Shown one piece after another: positions 43,582 through 52,572 of a DNA stretch of 64,000 nucleotides; position 1 is the first letter of the stretch, and each line of letters opens with the position of its first letter. The DNA is from Paucidesulfovibrio gracilis DSM 16080 (GTDB lineage Bacteria; Desulfobacterota; Desulfovibrionia; Desulfovibrionales; Desulfovibrionaceae): contig NZ_FUYC01000002.1 of assembly GCF_900167125.1 (NCBI RefSeq), positions 186,001 through 250,000 on the forward strand, in the 5' to 3' direction. A program made the translations under genes and the position numbers. A model generated the notes under the pieces. That model was not told the origin of the DNA, made no database searches, and saw only the letters and a program-made list of their open reading frames with translations.

Positions 43582-44795
43582 TGGAATTTGGCTTTGATGG
43601 CCTGGATGGTGTCGTAAATCTCGAAAAACGCATCCACGACCTGGGGATCAAAATGTTCGCCCCGTTCGGAGCGGATCAGTTCCAGTATTTTTCCTTCGGG
43701 CCAGGCTTCCTTGTAGGAGCGTGAGGAACCCAGGGCGTCATACACGTCGGCCAGAGCGCAGATGCGTGCCGCCAGGGGGATTTCTTCCCCGGCCAGGGGG
43801 CGTTGGCAGATGGTGTCCGCCTGGGAGAGGTCTTCCGGCAGCTTGCCGGGATATCCTCGGCCGTTCCACCGTTCATGATGGTGCAGGGCAATGTCCCGGG
43901 AGAGGACGTCCAGTTCGGATGTGGTATTGGCGAACAGGGCGGCTCCATACACGGTGTGCCATTGGATGGTGTCGAATTCCTCACGGGTGAGTTTGCCCGG
44001 TTTTTTTAAGATGGAATCGGGAATCCCCACCTTGCCCACGTCGTGCAGCATGGCGGCCAGTCTGATGATGTCCTTGGTCCGGCGGGCCTCGGTTTCATCC
44101 TGTCCTTTTGTTATGGCTATTTTATGAAAAATCTCTGCACTGTATGATCCAACACGCATGACGTGAGCGCCGGTTTCCGCCGGGTCGCGCATTTCCGCCA
44201 TCTTCATCATGCGCAAAATCAGTTCCCGGGTCATGACCCCGCGTTCAATGGCTACGGAAGCGTGGTTGGCAAAGAATGGGGCGTAATTGACGTCCTCCTC
44301 GGAAAAGGGACGCACTTGCCCTTGTTCATCCATGGCGTTGATCAACTGGAGCACGCCAACGCGGTTTCCCCGAAGCGTCTTCAGCGGAATGGTCAGTATG
44401 GAGTGGGTGGCGTAGCCGGATTCGCGGTCAAAGGAGCTGTTGAAGTGGTACGGCAGGTCCGGGTCCAACGTGTAGGCGTCGTCGATGACGAGGGTTTCCC
44501 CGGTGAGGGCCGCATATCCCACGATGGACTTGTCGTTCACAGGCAGGCTGAAGTCCGTATAGATGTGCTTGGTTGCGCCTTGCTTGCCAAACAGCGTGTC
44601 ATTGTGGACATAGCTGAAGTGCAGGTGGCCATCCTGAAGCAGGAAGATGGATCCGGCGTCCGCGTTGGTCAGTTGCCGGGCCTGGTACAAAACCCTGTCG
44701 AGAATGGTATCCACGTCTTTGAGGTGATTGAGTTCTTCGATCACCCGCATTATGTCTTTCACGATGTCTCTGGGGCGTTTTCCCGCTTCCGGCAC
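43563..44795 (-). CDS. GAF and HD-GYP domain protein (cyclic di-GMP phosphodiesterase family)
   Basis: The 410-residue protein has an N-terminal GAF sensor domain (about 20-165) and a C-terminal HD-GYP domain (about 200-395) with HDVGKVGIPDSIL, the His pair in ALHHHERWNGRGYPGKL and the intact GYP triad. All metal-binding residues appear present, so it probably hydrolyses cyclic di-GMP. The GTG start at 44795 has GGAGG six bases upstream. The 3' end runs into the 39-bp repeat array. No membrane segment is seen; the ligand of GAF is unknown. Confidence 0.88.
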   Translation of the reverse strand: MPEAGKRPRDIVKDIMRVIEELNHLKDVDTILDRVLYQARQLTNADAGSIFLLQDGHLHFSYVHNDTLFGKQGATKHIYTDFSLPVNDKSIVGYAALTGETLVIDDAYTLDPDLPYHFNSSFDRESGYATHSILTIPLKTLRGNRVGVLQLINAMDEQGQVRPFSEEDVNYAPFFANHASVAIERGVMTRELILRMMKMAEMRDPAETGAHVMRVGSYSAEIFHKIAITKGQDETEARRTKDIIRLAAMLHDVGKVGIPDSILKKPGKLTREEFDTIQWHTVYGAALFANTTSELDVLSRDIALHHHERWNGRGYPGKLPEDLSQADTICQRPLAGEEIPLAARICALADVYDALGSSRSYKEAWPEGKILELIRSERGEHFDPQVVDAFFEIYDTIQAIKAKFHDHTRS

Positions 44796-44860
44796 AGGGA
44801 ACCTCCGGCACTCTAGATCTTGTACCCACTCTTTACACTGCCCGGGAGGGAAAATAAAGG

Positions 44861-45571
44861 ATGTTCAGGAACCATATAACGAGAACTTTTCCCATTGTTC
44901 AAATTGCCGGTATTCGCGACCTGGAGGAAGCTCGGCTGTTGGCGGCGCATGGTTGCACGCACCTGGGGTTTCCCATGGGACCGGGCGTGGTGGAGGAGGA
45001 CTTGCCTCCGTTCCGGGCGGAGCGCGTGGTACAGGCGTTGCACCGGGAGTTCGGCTCGCATGCTCCTTGCTGCGTGACCATCACCTATTTGAGCGAACCA
45101 AAGGACATATTGCGATTGCTGGATGCGGCCGGAATGCGGGCCGTGCAACTGCATGGGCGGATTGCCGTTACCCAGGCGGCCCGCTTGCGAAGGGAACGGC
45201 CGGAGCTGCTGATATTTAAAAGTCTCGTGGTGGGGCGCGACCAGGATGTGCTGGCGCAGGCCCGGGCATTTGCACCCCACGTGGATGCCTTTTTAACGGA
45301 TACGCACAACCCGGAAACAGGGGCGGATGGGGCCACAGGACTGGTTCACGACTGGGACGTGAGCCGCGCCTTGGTTCGTTCGGGTCTGCGCCCTGTGATC
45401 CTGGCCGGAGGACTCGGCCCGGAGAACGTGGTCCAGGCCGTGCGGACGGTTCGGCCCGCCGGGGTGGATGCCCATACCGGACTGGAGGGTGCCGAGGGAA
45501 AAAAGGACGCCCAAAAGGTGCGGACCTTTTGCCGTCGTGCTCTCCGGCTATTGCCTAACGCTGCGGAGTAG
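44861..45571 (+). CDS. TrpF-like (phosphoribosylanthranilate isomerase family) protein, catalytic Cys missing
   Basis: The 236-residue protein has the TrpF (beta/alpha)8 fold pattern: VQIAGIRDLEEARLLAAHG at the start, AVQLHGR in the middle and LAGGLGPENV near the end. True TrpF has a catalytic Cys in KxCG; here that position is Ala16 (QIAGI). The catalytic Asp may remain in AFLTDTHNPETG. The substrate-binding GFVF..SPR region is also different (GFPMGPGVVEEDLPP). It is not next to other trp genes but to infA. I infer a diverged paralogue with another function. Confidence 0.75.
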   Translation: MFRNHITRTFPIVQIAGIRDLEEARLLAAHGCTHLGFPMGPGVVEEDLPPFRAERVVQALHREFGSHAPCCVTITYLSEPKDILRLLDAAGMRAVQLHGRIAVTQAARLRRERPELLIFKSLVVGRDQDVLAQARAFAPHVDAFLTDTHNPETGADGATGLVHDWDVSRALVRSGLRPVILAGGLGPENVVQAVRTVRPAGVDAHTGLEGAEGKKDAQKVRTFCRRALRLLPNAAE

Positions 45572-45614
45572 GATAAGGAATGGCAACCTTTTCTGACGTA
45601 AGCGAGGGGGATGT

Positions 45615-45833
45615 ATGGCGAAAGAAGAAGCCATCGAGGTGGAGGGTACTATTCAGGAAGCCCTTCCCAACGCCATGTTTCGTGTTGAGTTGGAGAATGG
45701 CCATATGATTTTGGGCCATATTTCCGGAAAAATGAGAAAGCATTACATCCGCATTCTGCCCGGCGACAAGGTCAAGATCGAACTCTCGCCGTACGACCTG
45801 ACCCGTGGCCGCATTACTTATCGCATGCGTTGA
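45615..45833 (+). CDS. infA: translation initiation factor IF-1
   Basis: The 72-residue protein is an S1/OB-fold factor that binds the 30S A site. It shows the conserved [38 protein letters not shown] and [13 protein letters not shown] segments, with length identical to bacterial IF-1. The ATG follows a GAGGGGGATGT ribosome site. It stands alone after the TrpF-like gene and before a cold-shock gene. Confidence 0.97.
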   Translation: MAKEEAIEVEGTIQEALPNAMFRVELENGHMILGHISGKMRKHYIRILPGDKVKIELSPYDLTRGRITYRMR

Positions 45834-45993
45834 TTTTCCGCCTCGGGCGCTCTGCCCTTCATGACCCGTTTTGTCCGCGCGCCGGGAATTTTTTTCTTCG
45901 GCACAAAGGTGTTGTTCGTTCGGTTGCAACGGATACGGAACCGGGATATCCTCTGGACGTATCCCCGGGATTCGGCAACCAACGGAGGCGGCT

Positions 45994-46206
45994 GTGGGCA
46001 GACAAAGCGGCACTGTTACGTTTTTTAACGAGATCAAGGGGTTTGGTTTTATCCGTTCCGAGAACGGACGGGACGTGTTCGTGAGCTATCAGGAGATCGT
46101 GCGAGACGGCTTTCAGACCCTGGCAGTGGGCGAGGCCGTTCATTTTGATTTGGAAGGAGAGGATCACGCGCCCCGAGCCGTACGCGTGGTGCCTGAGTCC
46201 GCCTGA
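45994..46206 (+). CDS. cold-shock domain protein (Csp family)
   Basis: The 70-residue single-domain nucleic-acid-binding protein has RNP1 KGFGFI (about 15-20) and RNP2 DVFVSY (about 26-31), where most Csps have DVFVHF. The GTG at 45994 with GGAGG 6 bases upstream is the start that fits the family; a longer frame is spurious. It is an RNA chaperone or transcription antiterminator. It converges with a hypothetical gene. Confidence 0.88.
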   Translation: MGRQSGTVTFFNEIKGFGFIRSENGRDVFVSYQEIVRDGFQTLAVGEAVHFDLEGEDHAPRAVRVVPESA

Positions 46207-46237
46207 TTTTCGGTATAACGTTGTTGTTTGCGGAGCA

Positions 46238-46561
46238 TCAGGACATGCCCCGCATTTCCGGCGTGCCAATGGAATTGAAGTCCTGGTGCTTGGCGGTCCA
46301 GCCCTGCGGCGTGACGCGGTAGCGGATCAGCTCCTGCCCCAGGTGGTCCAGAAAATCCACTTCTCCCCAGCCGTCCGGCTCCAGCAGAGGAGCCAGTTCA
46401 TCCAAAAAACTCTCCACATCGATGTATTGGCCTTCGTGGTCCAGATGCAGCTTGCCCTCGGCGAAGCGCACTTCGGAAAACGGAATACCGCCCTTCAGCT
46501 TCTGGAAGGCGTCTTCGGACAGTCCAAAAATATCGCCATAGCAGCGTACATCGTCACGCAT
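46238..46561 (-). CDS. conserved hypothetical protein next to lpxB
   Basis: The 107-residue soluble protein has a mixed alpha/beta pattern (YGDIFGLSEDAFQKLKGG, VDFLDHLGQELIRYRVTP) and no recognised motif, signal or membrane segment. The ATG at 46561 lies 8 bases inside the end of lpxB, implying coupling. Its function is unknown. Confidence 0.7.
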   Translation of the reverse strand: MRDDVRCYGDIFGLSEDAFQKLKGGIPFSEVRFAEGKLHLDHEGQYIDVESFLDELAPLLEPDGWGEVDFLDHLGQELIRYRVTPQGWTAKHQDFNSIGTPEMRGMS

Positions 46562-47732
46562 GGGGAGGCTCCGTAGCCAACGTTCGCAGATCGTTGAGAA
46601 TAATGTCGGCCGCCCGCTGCGGTGCGCCTGGCTCCCCCACCATGGTTCGCAGGGCCGCAAGGTCGGCCAGGGCCGCGTGGCGTTTGGGACCGTCGAGCAA
46701 TAATTCCAGTGCGGTGCGGGCCATGCCTTCGGGTTCGGCTTTTTCCTGGATTAATTCGGGAAAGACCTCCCGCTTGTGGATCAGGTTCGGCAGTCCCGCG
46801 AATTCCACATTTACCAACCAGTTGGTCAGCTTGAATTCAAAGGGAGAGAGCTTGTAGGCCAGCAGGCCGGGCGTGCCGATGAGCGCGGCCTCCAGGGTCA
46901 CGGTGCCGGAGGCGGCCAGGAGCACGCGGCTGCGGCGCATGGCGGCGTAGCGGGCTTCCGGCTCAACCATCTCGCAGGGGAGGTCGTCGGGCCAGAGACT
47001 GCGGAGCAGCGATTCATCCGCTCCAGGGGCGCGAACCAGTCGTACGTGACGGATGGGATGCTCCCGCGACATGCGGCGCACGGCCTCGGCGAACACGGGC
47101 AGCAGCGTGGCGATTTCCCGCCGCCGGCTTCCAGGCAGGATGCCCACGCTGTCCGGGTCCACGGGCAGGGCGTCCAGCTCGGCAAGGGGGAGCCTGTCCA
47201 TGAGCGGGTGGCCCACGTACTGGGCGCGCATGCCCCGTTGCTCATAAAAACTCTTTTCAAACGGCAGGATGCAGAGCACCTCACGTACGTGTTTTTTTAG
47301 GAAGTTAACCCGTCCGGAACGCCAGGCCCAGATTTGGGGGCTGATGTAGTAGTAGACCGGAATACCGAGTTTGTGGGCGATTTTGGCCACGCGGAAGTTG
47401 AATTCCGGGCAATCCACCAGGATGACGGCCTTGGGCCGTAATCGTTTTAAATCGTGCTTGATGCGTCGCAGCAGGGCCAGGATTCCGGGCAAGCCGCGTA
47501 GAATGCCCCCCAGTCCCACCAGGGAGACCAACTCCATGCCGTGGCGAACGTGGCAGCCTGCATCGGCCACGGCCATGCCGCCCATGCCGGTGAACGCAAG
47601 GCTCGGATCGCGTTGTTTCAGGGCGGAAAGCAAAAGGGCCGCGTGCATGTCGCCCGAAGGCTCGCCCGCGCTGATCCATATGGTAGCATTGGAGGAAACG
47701 CCGGTTTGGGGGGAAGGATGCTTCGCTTGCAT
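46554..47732 (-). CDS. lpxB: lipid-A-disaccharide synthase
   Basis: The 392-residue glycosyltransferase (GT19) joins UDP-2,3-diacylglucosamine and lipid X. Family motifs are SAGEPSGDMHAA (about 21-32), DCPEFNFRVAKIAHKLGIPV, YYISPQIWAWRSGR, GHPLMDRL, ILPGSRRREI, and the C-terminal ASGTVTLEAALIGTPGL. It is a peripheral membrane enzyme of outer-membrane biogenesis. It diverges from the Gfo/Idh oxidoreductase. Confidence 0.95.
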   Translation of the reverse strand: MQAKHPSPQTGVSSNATIWISAGEPSGDMHAALLLSALKQRDPSLAFTGMGGMAVADAGCHVRHGMELVSLVGLGGILRGLPGILALLRRIKHDLKRLRPKAVILVDCPEFNFRVAKIAHKLGIPVYYYISPQIWAWRSGRVNFLKKHVREVLCILPFEKSFYEQRGMRAQYVGHPLMDRLPLAELDALPVDPDSVGILPGSRRREIATLLPVFAEAVRRMSREHPIRHVRLVRAPGADESLLRSLWPDDLPCEMVEPEARYAAMRRSRVLLAASGTVTLEAALIGTPGLLAYKLSPFEFKLTNWLVNVEFAGLPNLIHKREVFPELIQEKAEPEGMARTALELLLDGPKRHAALADLAALRTMVGEPGAPQRAADIILNDLRTLATEPPHA

Positions 47733-48096
47733 GGCGGCAAATTAGCCGGAAACGCCCCTGTGGGCAAGCAAGGGGATCGGATTGCCATGCTTCCGTGGGG
47801 AACCGCTGGGGCGTATGGCGGCCATGCCCCGCGCTCCCGGCAGCACCGCATGTCCGTTGGTCACGGCGGTGAACCGTTCCAGGCCGGGAATGGTGACCTG
47901 GACACAGGCAGTGTGCCGGAATGGAGCGGAAATGTCGGCATGAAAGAACTGATAACCGCATTGTCTGGAATAATGCGTATTTTATGTATAATGAAATATT
48001 TATCCCCGCGATGGTGGAGCAGCCTTGCCAAGGACGCAAGGAGCGGGTACCTTCCGGCGCATCTTTTGGACCGCCAACACAAGACAGGAAAATACC
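47733..48096. other. 364-bp divergent intergenic region between lpxB and oxidoreductase
   Basis: No credible gene is present. The rightward part (about 47940-48010) is AT-rich and has a TATAAT at 47987-47992 about 105 bases before the oxidoreductase start; the best -35 candidate TTGTCT (47961-47966) is 20 bases away, so promoter assignment is tentative. Confidence 0.45.
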
Positions 48097-49026
48097 ATGC
48101 TGAAAGTGGGCGTTATCGGATTGGGCTGGATGGGCCGCATTCATCTGCGGAATTATACGGAAATGCCGGACGTGGAAGTGGTCGGTGTAGTGGACCCGGA
48201 TGAGGGGGCGCGTCAGGCGGCCACCGAGTCTTTCGGGGTCGCCGCCTATGCGGACCTGGAGGAATTGTTGCGGCACAAGCCGGACGCGGTGAGCGTCTGT
48301 GTTCCTACCGTGCTGCACCGCGAAGTGGCGCTCAAGGTCATTGCTGCGGGCAGCAATCTGCTGGTGGAAAAGCCGCTGGCAGCCACGGCCGAGGAAGGTC
48401 ACGAAGTGGTCGAGGCGGCCCGGGCCGCCGGGCTGACCCTGATGGTGGGCCATGTGGAGCGCTACAATCCTGCGGTGCAGCGGGTCAAGGAGCTGCTTTC
48501 CGAGGAAGCGGACGACACCATTTCCATCACCATTGAGCGGGTGGGACCGTATCCGCCGCGCATTCAGGATGTGGGCGTTATCAAGGATCTGGCCTCCCAT
48601 GATCTGGATTTGCTCCGCTTTCTGACGGGATCGGAATTCAAGAGCATTTACGCGGTCACCTCCACCAGTCTGGGCAAGCATGAGGACACGGCTCTGATCA
48701 CTGCCCAGATGGAGAACGGGGTGCTGGCCAATATCTCCACGAACTGGGTCACGCCCTATAAATCGCGCAAGATTCAGGCCGCGTGCAAAAGCAAGTACGT
48801 GGAAGCCAACCTGATCACCCAGGAAGTGAAGGAATATTCCAGTTTTTCGTCCTACGACAAGAGCTATTCGGTTCGGGAGTGGCCTTTGGTATACCGCGAG
48901 CCGGTCAAGGAAGAACTGAAGGACTTTCTTGGTGCGGTGCGCGCCGCAAGTCAGGCGCCCATTCGGGGCGAAGACGGGCTGGCCGTGTTGCGGGCCTTTG
49001 ATCGTATCTTTGAGTGCGCCTGCTGA
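48097..49026 (+). CDS. Gfo/Idh/MocA family NAD(P)-dependent oxidoreductase
   Basis: The 309-residue dehydrogenase has the Rossmann motif VGVIGLGWMGRIHLRNY at the N terminus, the EKPLAAT catalytic Lys motif (about 97-103) and a C-terminal alpha/beta domain with the DLASHDLDLLRFL stretch. It probably oxidises a sugar hydroxyl, perhaps a UDP-sugar, given its lipid A neighbour; a GnnA-like role in amino-sugar lipid A is possible. AGGA precedes the ATG at 48097. A strong terminator follows. Confidence 0.88.
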   Translation: MLKVGVIGLGWMGRIHLRNYTEMPDVEVVGVVDPDEGARQAATESFGVAAYADLEELLRHKPDAVSVCVPTVLHREVALKVIAAGSNLLVEKPLAATAEEGHEVVEAARAAGLTLMVGHVERYNPAVQRVKELLSEEADDTISITIERVGPYPPRIQDVGVIKDLASHDLDLLRFLTGSEFKSIYAVTSTSLGKHEDTALITAQMENGVLANISTNWVTPYKSRKIQAACKSKYVEANLITQEVKEYSSFSSYDKSYSVREWPLVYREPVKEELKDFLGAVRAASQAPIRGEDGLAVLRAFDRIFECAC

Positions 49027-49086
49027 TACGATTTTTCTGTCAAAGAGCAAAAGCGACATGATTCTCGGTGTGCCGGGAAGCTGTCG

Positions 49087-49130
49087 AAAAAACACCCGGG
49101 ACAACGCCGATCGGCCTGTTCCGGGTGTTT
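49087..49130. terminator. bidirectional intrinsic terminator
   Basis: AACACCCGGGACA (49091-49103) pairs with TGTTCCGGGTGTT (49117-49129) except at one position. It is followed by T runs on both strands (the plus side after 49128, the minus side at 49084-49091). It separates the convergent oxidoreductase and BON genes. Confidence 0.75.
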
Positions 49131-49146
49131 GCTTTGAATTGGGAGA

Positions 49147-49746
49147 TTAGCCGCGGACTGCGAGGTAGGAACGGATTTCTCCGATCCCATGGACTGTTCG
49201 GAGCATGGATTCCAGTTTTCGTTTTTGTCCGGGATCGGCCACCCGGCCCATGAGCACGGCGTTGCGTTGCAGGATGCCCACACGGATGCGAGCGCTTTGC
49301 AGGGTTTGGTCGGTTTCCAGCCGTTGGGCGATGCGTCGGGCCAGTTCGTGATCAGCAGTTGAGGAGGCGTTGCCGGGAGCGGGGCGGAAAAATGAGCAGG
49401 TCAGCCGCCGTACGCCGGGAACATTTCGGGCAATGCGCCGGGCGCGTTCCGCCTGATCCGGGTGGTCGAAAACGCCCAGCAGGAAGAGATGCCCGTCCAG
49501 GGCAAAGGGAGCGGCACTCACGTAGCGGACATGCTGTTCCCGCAGACGTTTGACCACCTCATGTTCAATGTTTTTGTCCTCCACGCTTACGCCGAGGAAA
49601 TCCACCCGGGAACGGGGCATGATCACGTCGCTGTAGTCGTAGGCGGTCTTGGCCATTCCTGCGGCCTGGATGACGGGCATGGCCGGCGTACCGCACGCGG
49701 CAAGCATCGCCAGCCACAACAGCAAAGCGAGGAACACAAAGCGCAT
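49147..49746 (-). CDS. BON-domain outer-membrane lipoprotein
   Basis: The 199-residue protein starts at an ATG with AAGGGAG upstream and has a lipobox LAACG (Cys at 18). Two BON domains follow: one about 60-120 (DKNIEHEVVKRLREQHV) and one about 135-199 (DHELARRIAQRLETDQTL, GIGEIRSYL). It resembles DolP/OsmY-type envelope proteins that bind anionic phospholipids. It lies downstream of the ArnT-like gene but in its own segment. Confidence 0.85.
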   Translation of the reverse strand: MRFVFLALLLWLAMLAACGTPAMPVIQAAGMAKTAYDYSDVIMPRSRVDFLGVSVEDKNIEHEVVKRLREQHVRYVSAAPFALDGHLFLLGVFDHPDQAERARRIARNVPGVRRLTCSFFRPAPGNASSTADHELARRIAQRLETDQTLQSARIRVGILQRNAVLMGRVADPGQKRKLESMLRTVHGIGEIRSYLAVRG

Positions 49747-49852
49747 AGATTCTCCCTTGCGAAACCGTGGGTCGTGTGAAATCCGTGTCAACGCACAGAT
49801 CTATGCAAGAAGCGGTGCAGGGAAGAATTGTTTTTATATTTAAAGTCCTTGT

Positions 49853-51532
49853 CTATTCCAAAGAGGCATTTTTTTCCGGTCCGTCACTGACGGCCAAGAC
49901 ATAGGGCTGGTCCGCGATGAACTGTTCCAGCACCGGGCGCAGCTCTGCGGGCCGATCCGGCCAGCGGTCCCAATGTTTTTTCTTCATCACCAGCACGGTC
50001 TTGGGCTGTTCACGGAGCACGTCTTCCAGCCTGTCATAGTTTTTGGGCAGCTCCAGGATGTTTTCCCCTGCGTACCAGGTGAAGATGCCGGAATAAATGT
50101 CGCAGGCAACGGGCGTGTATCCCTGGTCGATGTATTCGCCCATGCGCTCCCCGGTGAGCCGGGGACTCATGATCGAATCCAGCGAGGGAACCGTTACGCG
50201 GGCCGCGGTTTGGATCCAGGCCGTCACGCCCAGCAGCAGGCAGAGCAAGAGAATGCGTGCGTCGCGTTTGCGCATGGCCAGGAGCAGGGCCGCGGTAACG
50301 AGAAACACGCCGCCCGTGAGAGGCAGGCCCGTGAGTTCCACGGGCAGGGGCAGCAGGCGGTTGCCCAGGAGCACTCCCGCGCCGAGCAGACCGAAGAAGA
50401 CGGCAAAGGCCCAGGCGAGGCGGACTCGACGGGCGCGGTCCCATTGGAACAGGCTGTCCGCCGTGAGGATGGCCATGGGTGCGAAGAGCGGCAACACGTA
50501 TATGACCACCTTGCCGCTCAGACAGGAAAGCAGCACGAACGCGGCCAGGGCGTGAAGCCAGAGCCAGGTGCGGCCAACGGCGCGGTCGCTTTGTTCGTGT
50601 CGTTCCGCCCGGACCTGCTTCCAAAAATCGCGTTGCCACAGCCGGGCCACGGGCGCGGCAAAGAGCGCCAGGGTCCAGGGCAGCCAGGTGGCGGGAAGCA
50701 CTGCAAAGTAATAGAACGGTCCTTCTTTATGGTGAAAGGTGTTTGTCGCGCGTTGGAATATTTGTTCCACAAACACGGTTCGGACGAAGTCACTTCCTTC
50801 CACGGCCAGAGCCGCCGCAATCCAGGCCGCGGCCACAATGCAGAAGCAGCCCAGCCCGGCCAGGGTGCGAAGGCTGAGGAAGCGCTTCCATTCCCCCCGC
50901 CATCCCAGATAGGCCGCCAGGCCCACCAAGGGGAAAAGGATGCCGAGCGGTCCCTTGACCAACACGGCCAGTCCGGCCACGGAGAACCCGGCCAGGGTCC
51001 AGCCCACACCCGAACCGTCCCGGGTTTCCGGGTCCGCATAGCCCTTGAACAGGCAGGCTTCGGCAAAGATGATCAGGGCCGCGAACAGCAGATCCATGCG
51101 GGAATAATGCAGGATGCCCGCCACGAATAAGCTGGTGCCGCAGACCAGGGCCGAGGCCAGGGCCACTTCTTTGGTCAGGCGCATGCTGCGGGCCAGGGCA
51201 TAGGTGGCGAAGAGCAGCAGCAGGCCGGACAGGGCCGCGCCCAGGAAAAACACTGACGGTGGATCCAGGGGCGTAATCTCGTCCAGCAAGGCCAAAAACC
51301 AAAAATAGATCGGCGGCTTGTCCGGGTAGGGCATGCCGTTGAGGGAGAGCACCACCCAGGTTCCGGCGCGGTGCATATTTTCATAGGCGTTGGCGTAGCG
51401 TACCTCGTCGGAAAACCAGAGGGCGCGTTCGTTGAGCAGGAAAGCGGTCTGCATGAACACGGCGGCGCTCATGGCCAGCCAGGGGTGGGCGCTGAGGCGG
51501 TCCCAGATTCGTTCCCAGAGGGTGCGGGGCAT
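49853..51532 (-). CDS. ArnT-like (GT-83/PMT) membrane glycosyltransferase
   Basis: The 559-residue protein has about twelve membrane helices and the PMT_2/ArnT catalytic loop: ALWFSDEVRYANAYENM, with the acidic pair at about 42-43, and PYPDKPPIYFWF. Such enzymes use undecaprenyl-phosphate sugars to modify lipid A or glycans on the outer face of the inner membrane. It follows a PAP2 phosphatase gene by four bases, consistent with lipid A remodelling or undecaprenyl-phosphate recycling. The sugar is unknown. Confidence 0.85.
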   Translation of the reverse strand: MPRTLWERIWDRLSAHPWLAMSAAVFMQTAFLLNERALWFSDEVRYANAYENMHRAGTWVVLSLNGMPYPDKPPIYFWFLALLDEITPLDPPSVFFLGAALSGLLLLFATYALARSMRLTKEVALASALVCGTSLFVAGILHYSRMDLLFAALIIFAEACLFKGYADPETRDGSGVGWTLAGFSVAGLAVLVKGPLGILFPLVGLAAYLGWRGEWKRFLSLRTLAGLGCFCIVAAAWIAAALAVEGSDFVRTVFVEQIFQRATNTFHHKEGPFYYFAVLPATWLPWTLALFAAPVARLWQRDFWKQVRAERHEQSDRAVGRTWLWLHALAAFVLLSCLSGKVVIYVLPLFAPMAILTADSLFQWDRARRVRLAWAFAVFFGLLGAGVLLGNRLLPLPVELTGLPLTGGVFLVTAALLLAMRKRDARILLLCLLLGVTAWIQTAARVTVPSLDSIMSPRLTGERMGEYIDQGYTPVACDIYSGIFTWYAGENILELPKNYDRLEDVLREQPKTVLVMKKKHWDRWPDRPAELRPVLEQFIADQPYVLAVSDGPEKNASLE

Positions 51533-51536
51533 GGGT

Positions 51537-52184
51537 TCAGTCCTTTGCGGAAAAGAGATGGACGCCGAATCCGGCTACGCCGCCCAAGGCCCAGCCGAAG
51601 AATACGTCGGAAGGATGGTGCCAGCCGAGATAGATGCGTGAGAAACCGAGCAGGGCCAGCATGCAGCCGAAGCCCAGCGAGGGGATCCACCGTCCCACCC
51701 GGGCGGCCAGGGCCGTGCAGGTGGTGGCGGCTTCCGTGGTGTGGCCCGAGGGCAGGGAATGGTGCGAACCATGATTGGTCATGGACTGGAACAGTCCATC
51801 CGCGTCGGGCCGGGGGCGGCCGATGATGCTTTTGGTCACCCGTACCAGGAGCAGGGAAACCAGCAGTTGCATGGCGATCCAGGCCAGCACGAACCGGCGC
51901 AGCCCCGGGCGGCGTTCACGCCATGCCTTGATCAGCAGCCAGAGAAACACGCCGTAAAAGAGCGGATTGAACAGATCCGTGATGAGTTCCAGGCCGTGGC
52001 GAAGCCAGGGGTGGGCCTGCCGGTGCGCTTTAAAGTACGGAATCAGCGCGGTTTCATCACCGCAAAATCCCACGGCCAGGATGGCCAATACCAGCAGCAA
52101 CGGCGCGGAAACCGGCAGCCAGGACCGAAAGAACGCTCGGGCCGAATGGCGCGGAAATGCGGATGGAGAGAGCGGAAGGCGCAT
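51537..52184 (-). CDS. PAP2-family membrane phosphatase
   Basis: The 215-residue membrane phosphatase has the three PAP2 motifs: KSIIGRPRPDA (about 112-122), HHSLPSGHTTEA (about 137-148) and SRIYLGWHHPSDVFFG (about 179-194), all catalytic residues intact. It has about five or six membrane helices. Likely substrates are undecaprenyl diphosphate, lipid A phosphates or phosphatidylglycerol phosphate. It is coupled to the ArnT-like gene. Confidence 0.88.
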   Translation of the reverse strand: MRLPLSPSAFPRHSARAFFRSWLPVSAPLLLVLAILAVGFCGDETALIPYFKAHRQAHPWLRHGLELITDLFNPLFYGVFLWLLIKAWRERRPGLRRFVLAWIAMQLLVSLLLVRVTKSIIGRPRPDADGLFQSMTNHGSHHSLPSGHTTEAATTCTALAARVGRWIPSLGFGCMLALLGFSRIYLGWHHPSDVFFGWALGGVAGFGVHLFSAKD

Positions 52185-52238
52185 GGGGGCGTTATAGGGG
52201 GAAACGCGAAACCTGGCAACCGGCGCGCAGCAGTGCCG

Positions 52239-52433
52239 TTATTCCCCGTCTTCGGCCGGCTCGGGCATCCGGGGCAGGTAGCGCAGCAGCACGTCTTCCG
52301 GGGCGTGCAGTTCCTGGAGCAGTTCGCTCATGCTTTTGCCTTCGGGCTTCCAATATTTGTCCGCGTTGTCCGGGCAGGCAAAGGGGATGACCAGGTCGCC
52401 GTTTTCATTCAGATAGGGTTTGTCGTTGGGCAT
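52239..52433 (-). CDS. small conserved hypothetical protein
   Basis: A 64-residue acidic protein starts MPNDKPYLNENGDLVIPFAC. It looks well folded and coding (balanced residues, KYWKPEGKSMSELLQELHAP) but has no known motif, signal or membrane part. The ribosome site is weak. The gene lies between the PAP2 phosphatase and the MptE-like gene, in the same direction. Confidence 0.65.
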   Translation of the reverse strand: MPNDKPYLNENGDLVIPFACPDNADKYWKPEGKSMSELLQELHAPEDVLLRYLPRMPEPAEDGE

Positions 52434-52572
52434 GGGCAATGCTCTACAGCGAAACCCGCGCCGGGGCAACTCGCGGTTCGGGTCCGGGGGTTGCGGCCCG
52501 TGGGAACACCAAGTCCGGTGTCCTGAAGGGCGTTCCCACGGATGTTTTGCGCATGACCGCAATGTGTGAAGG

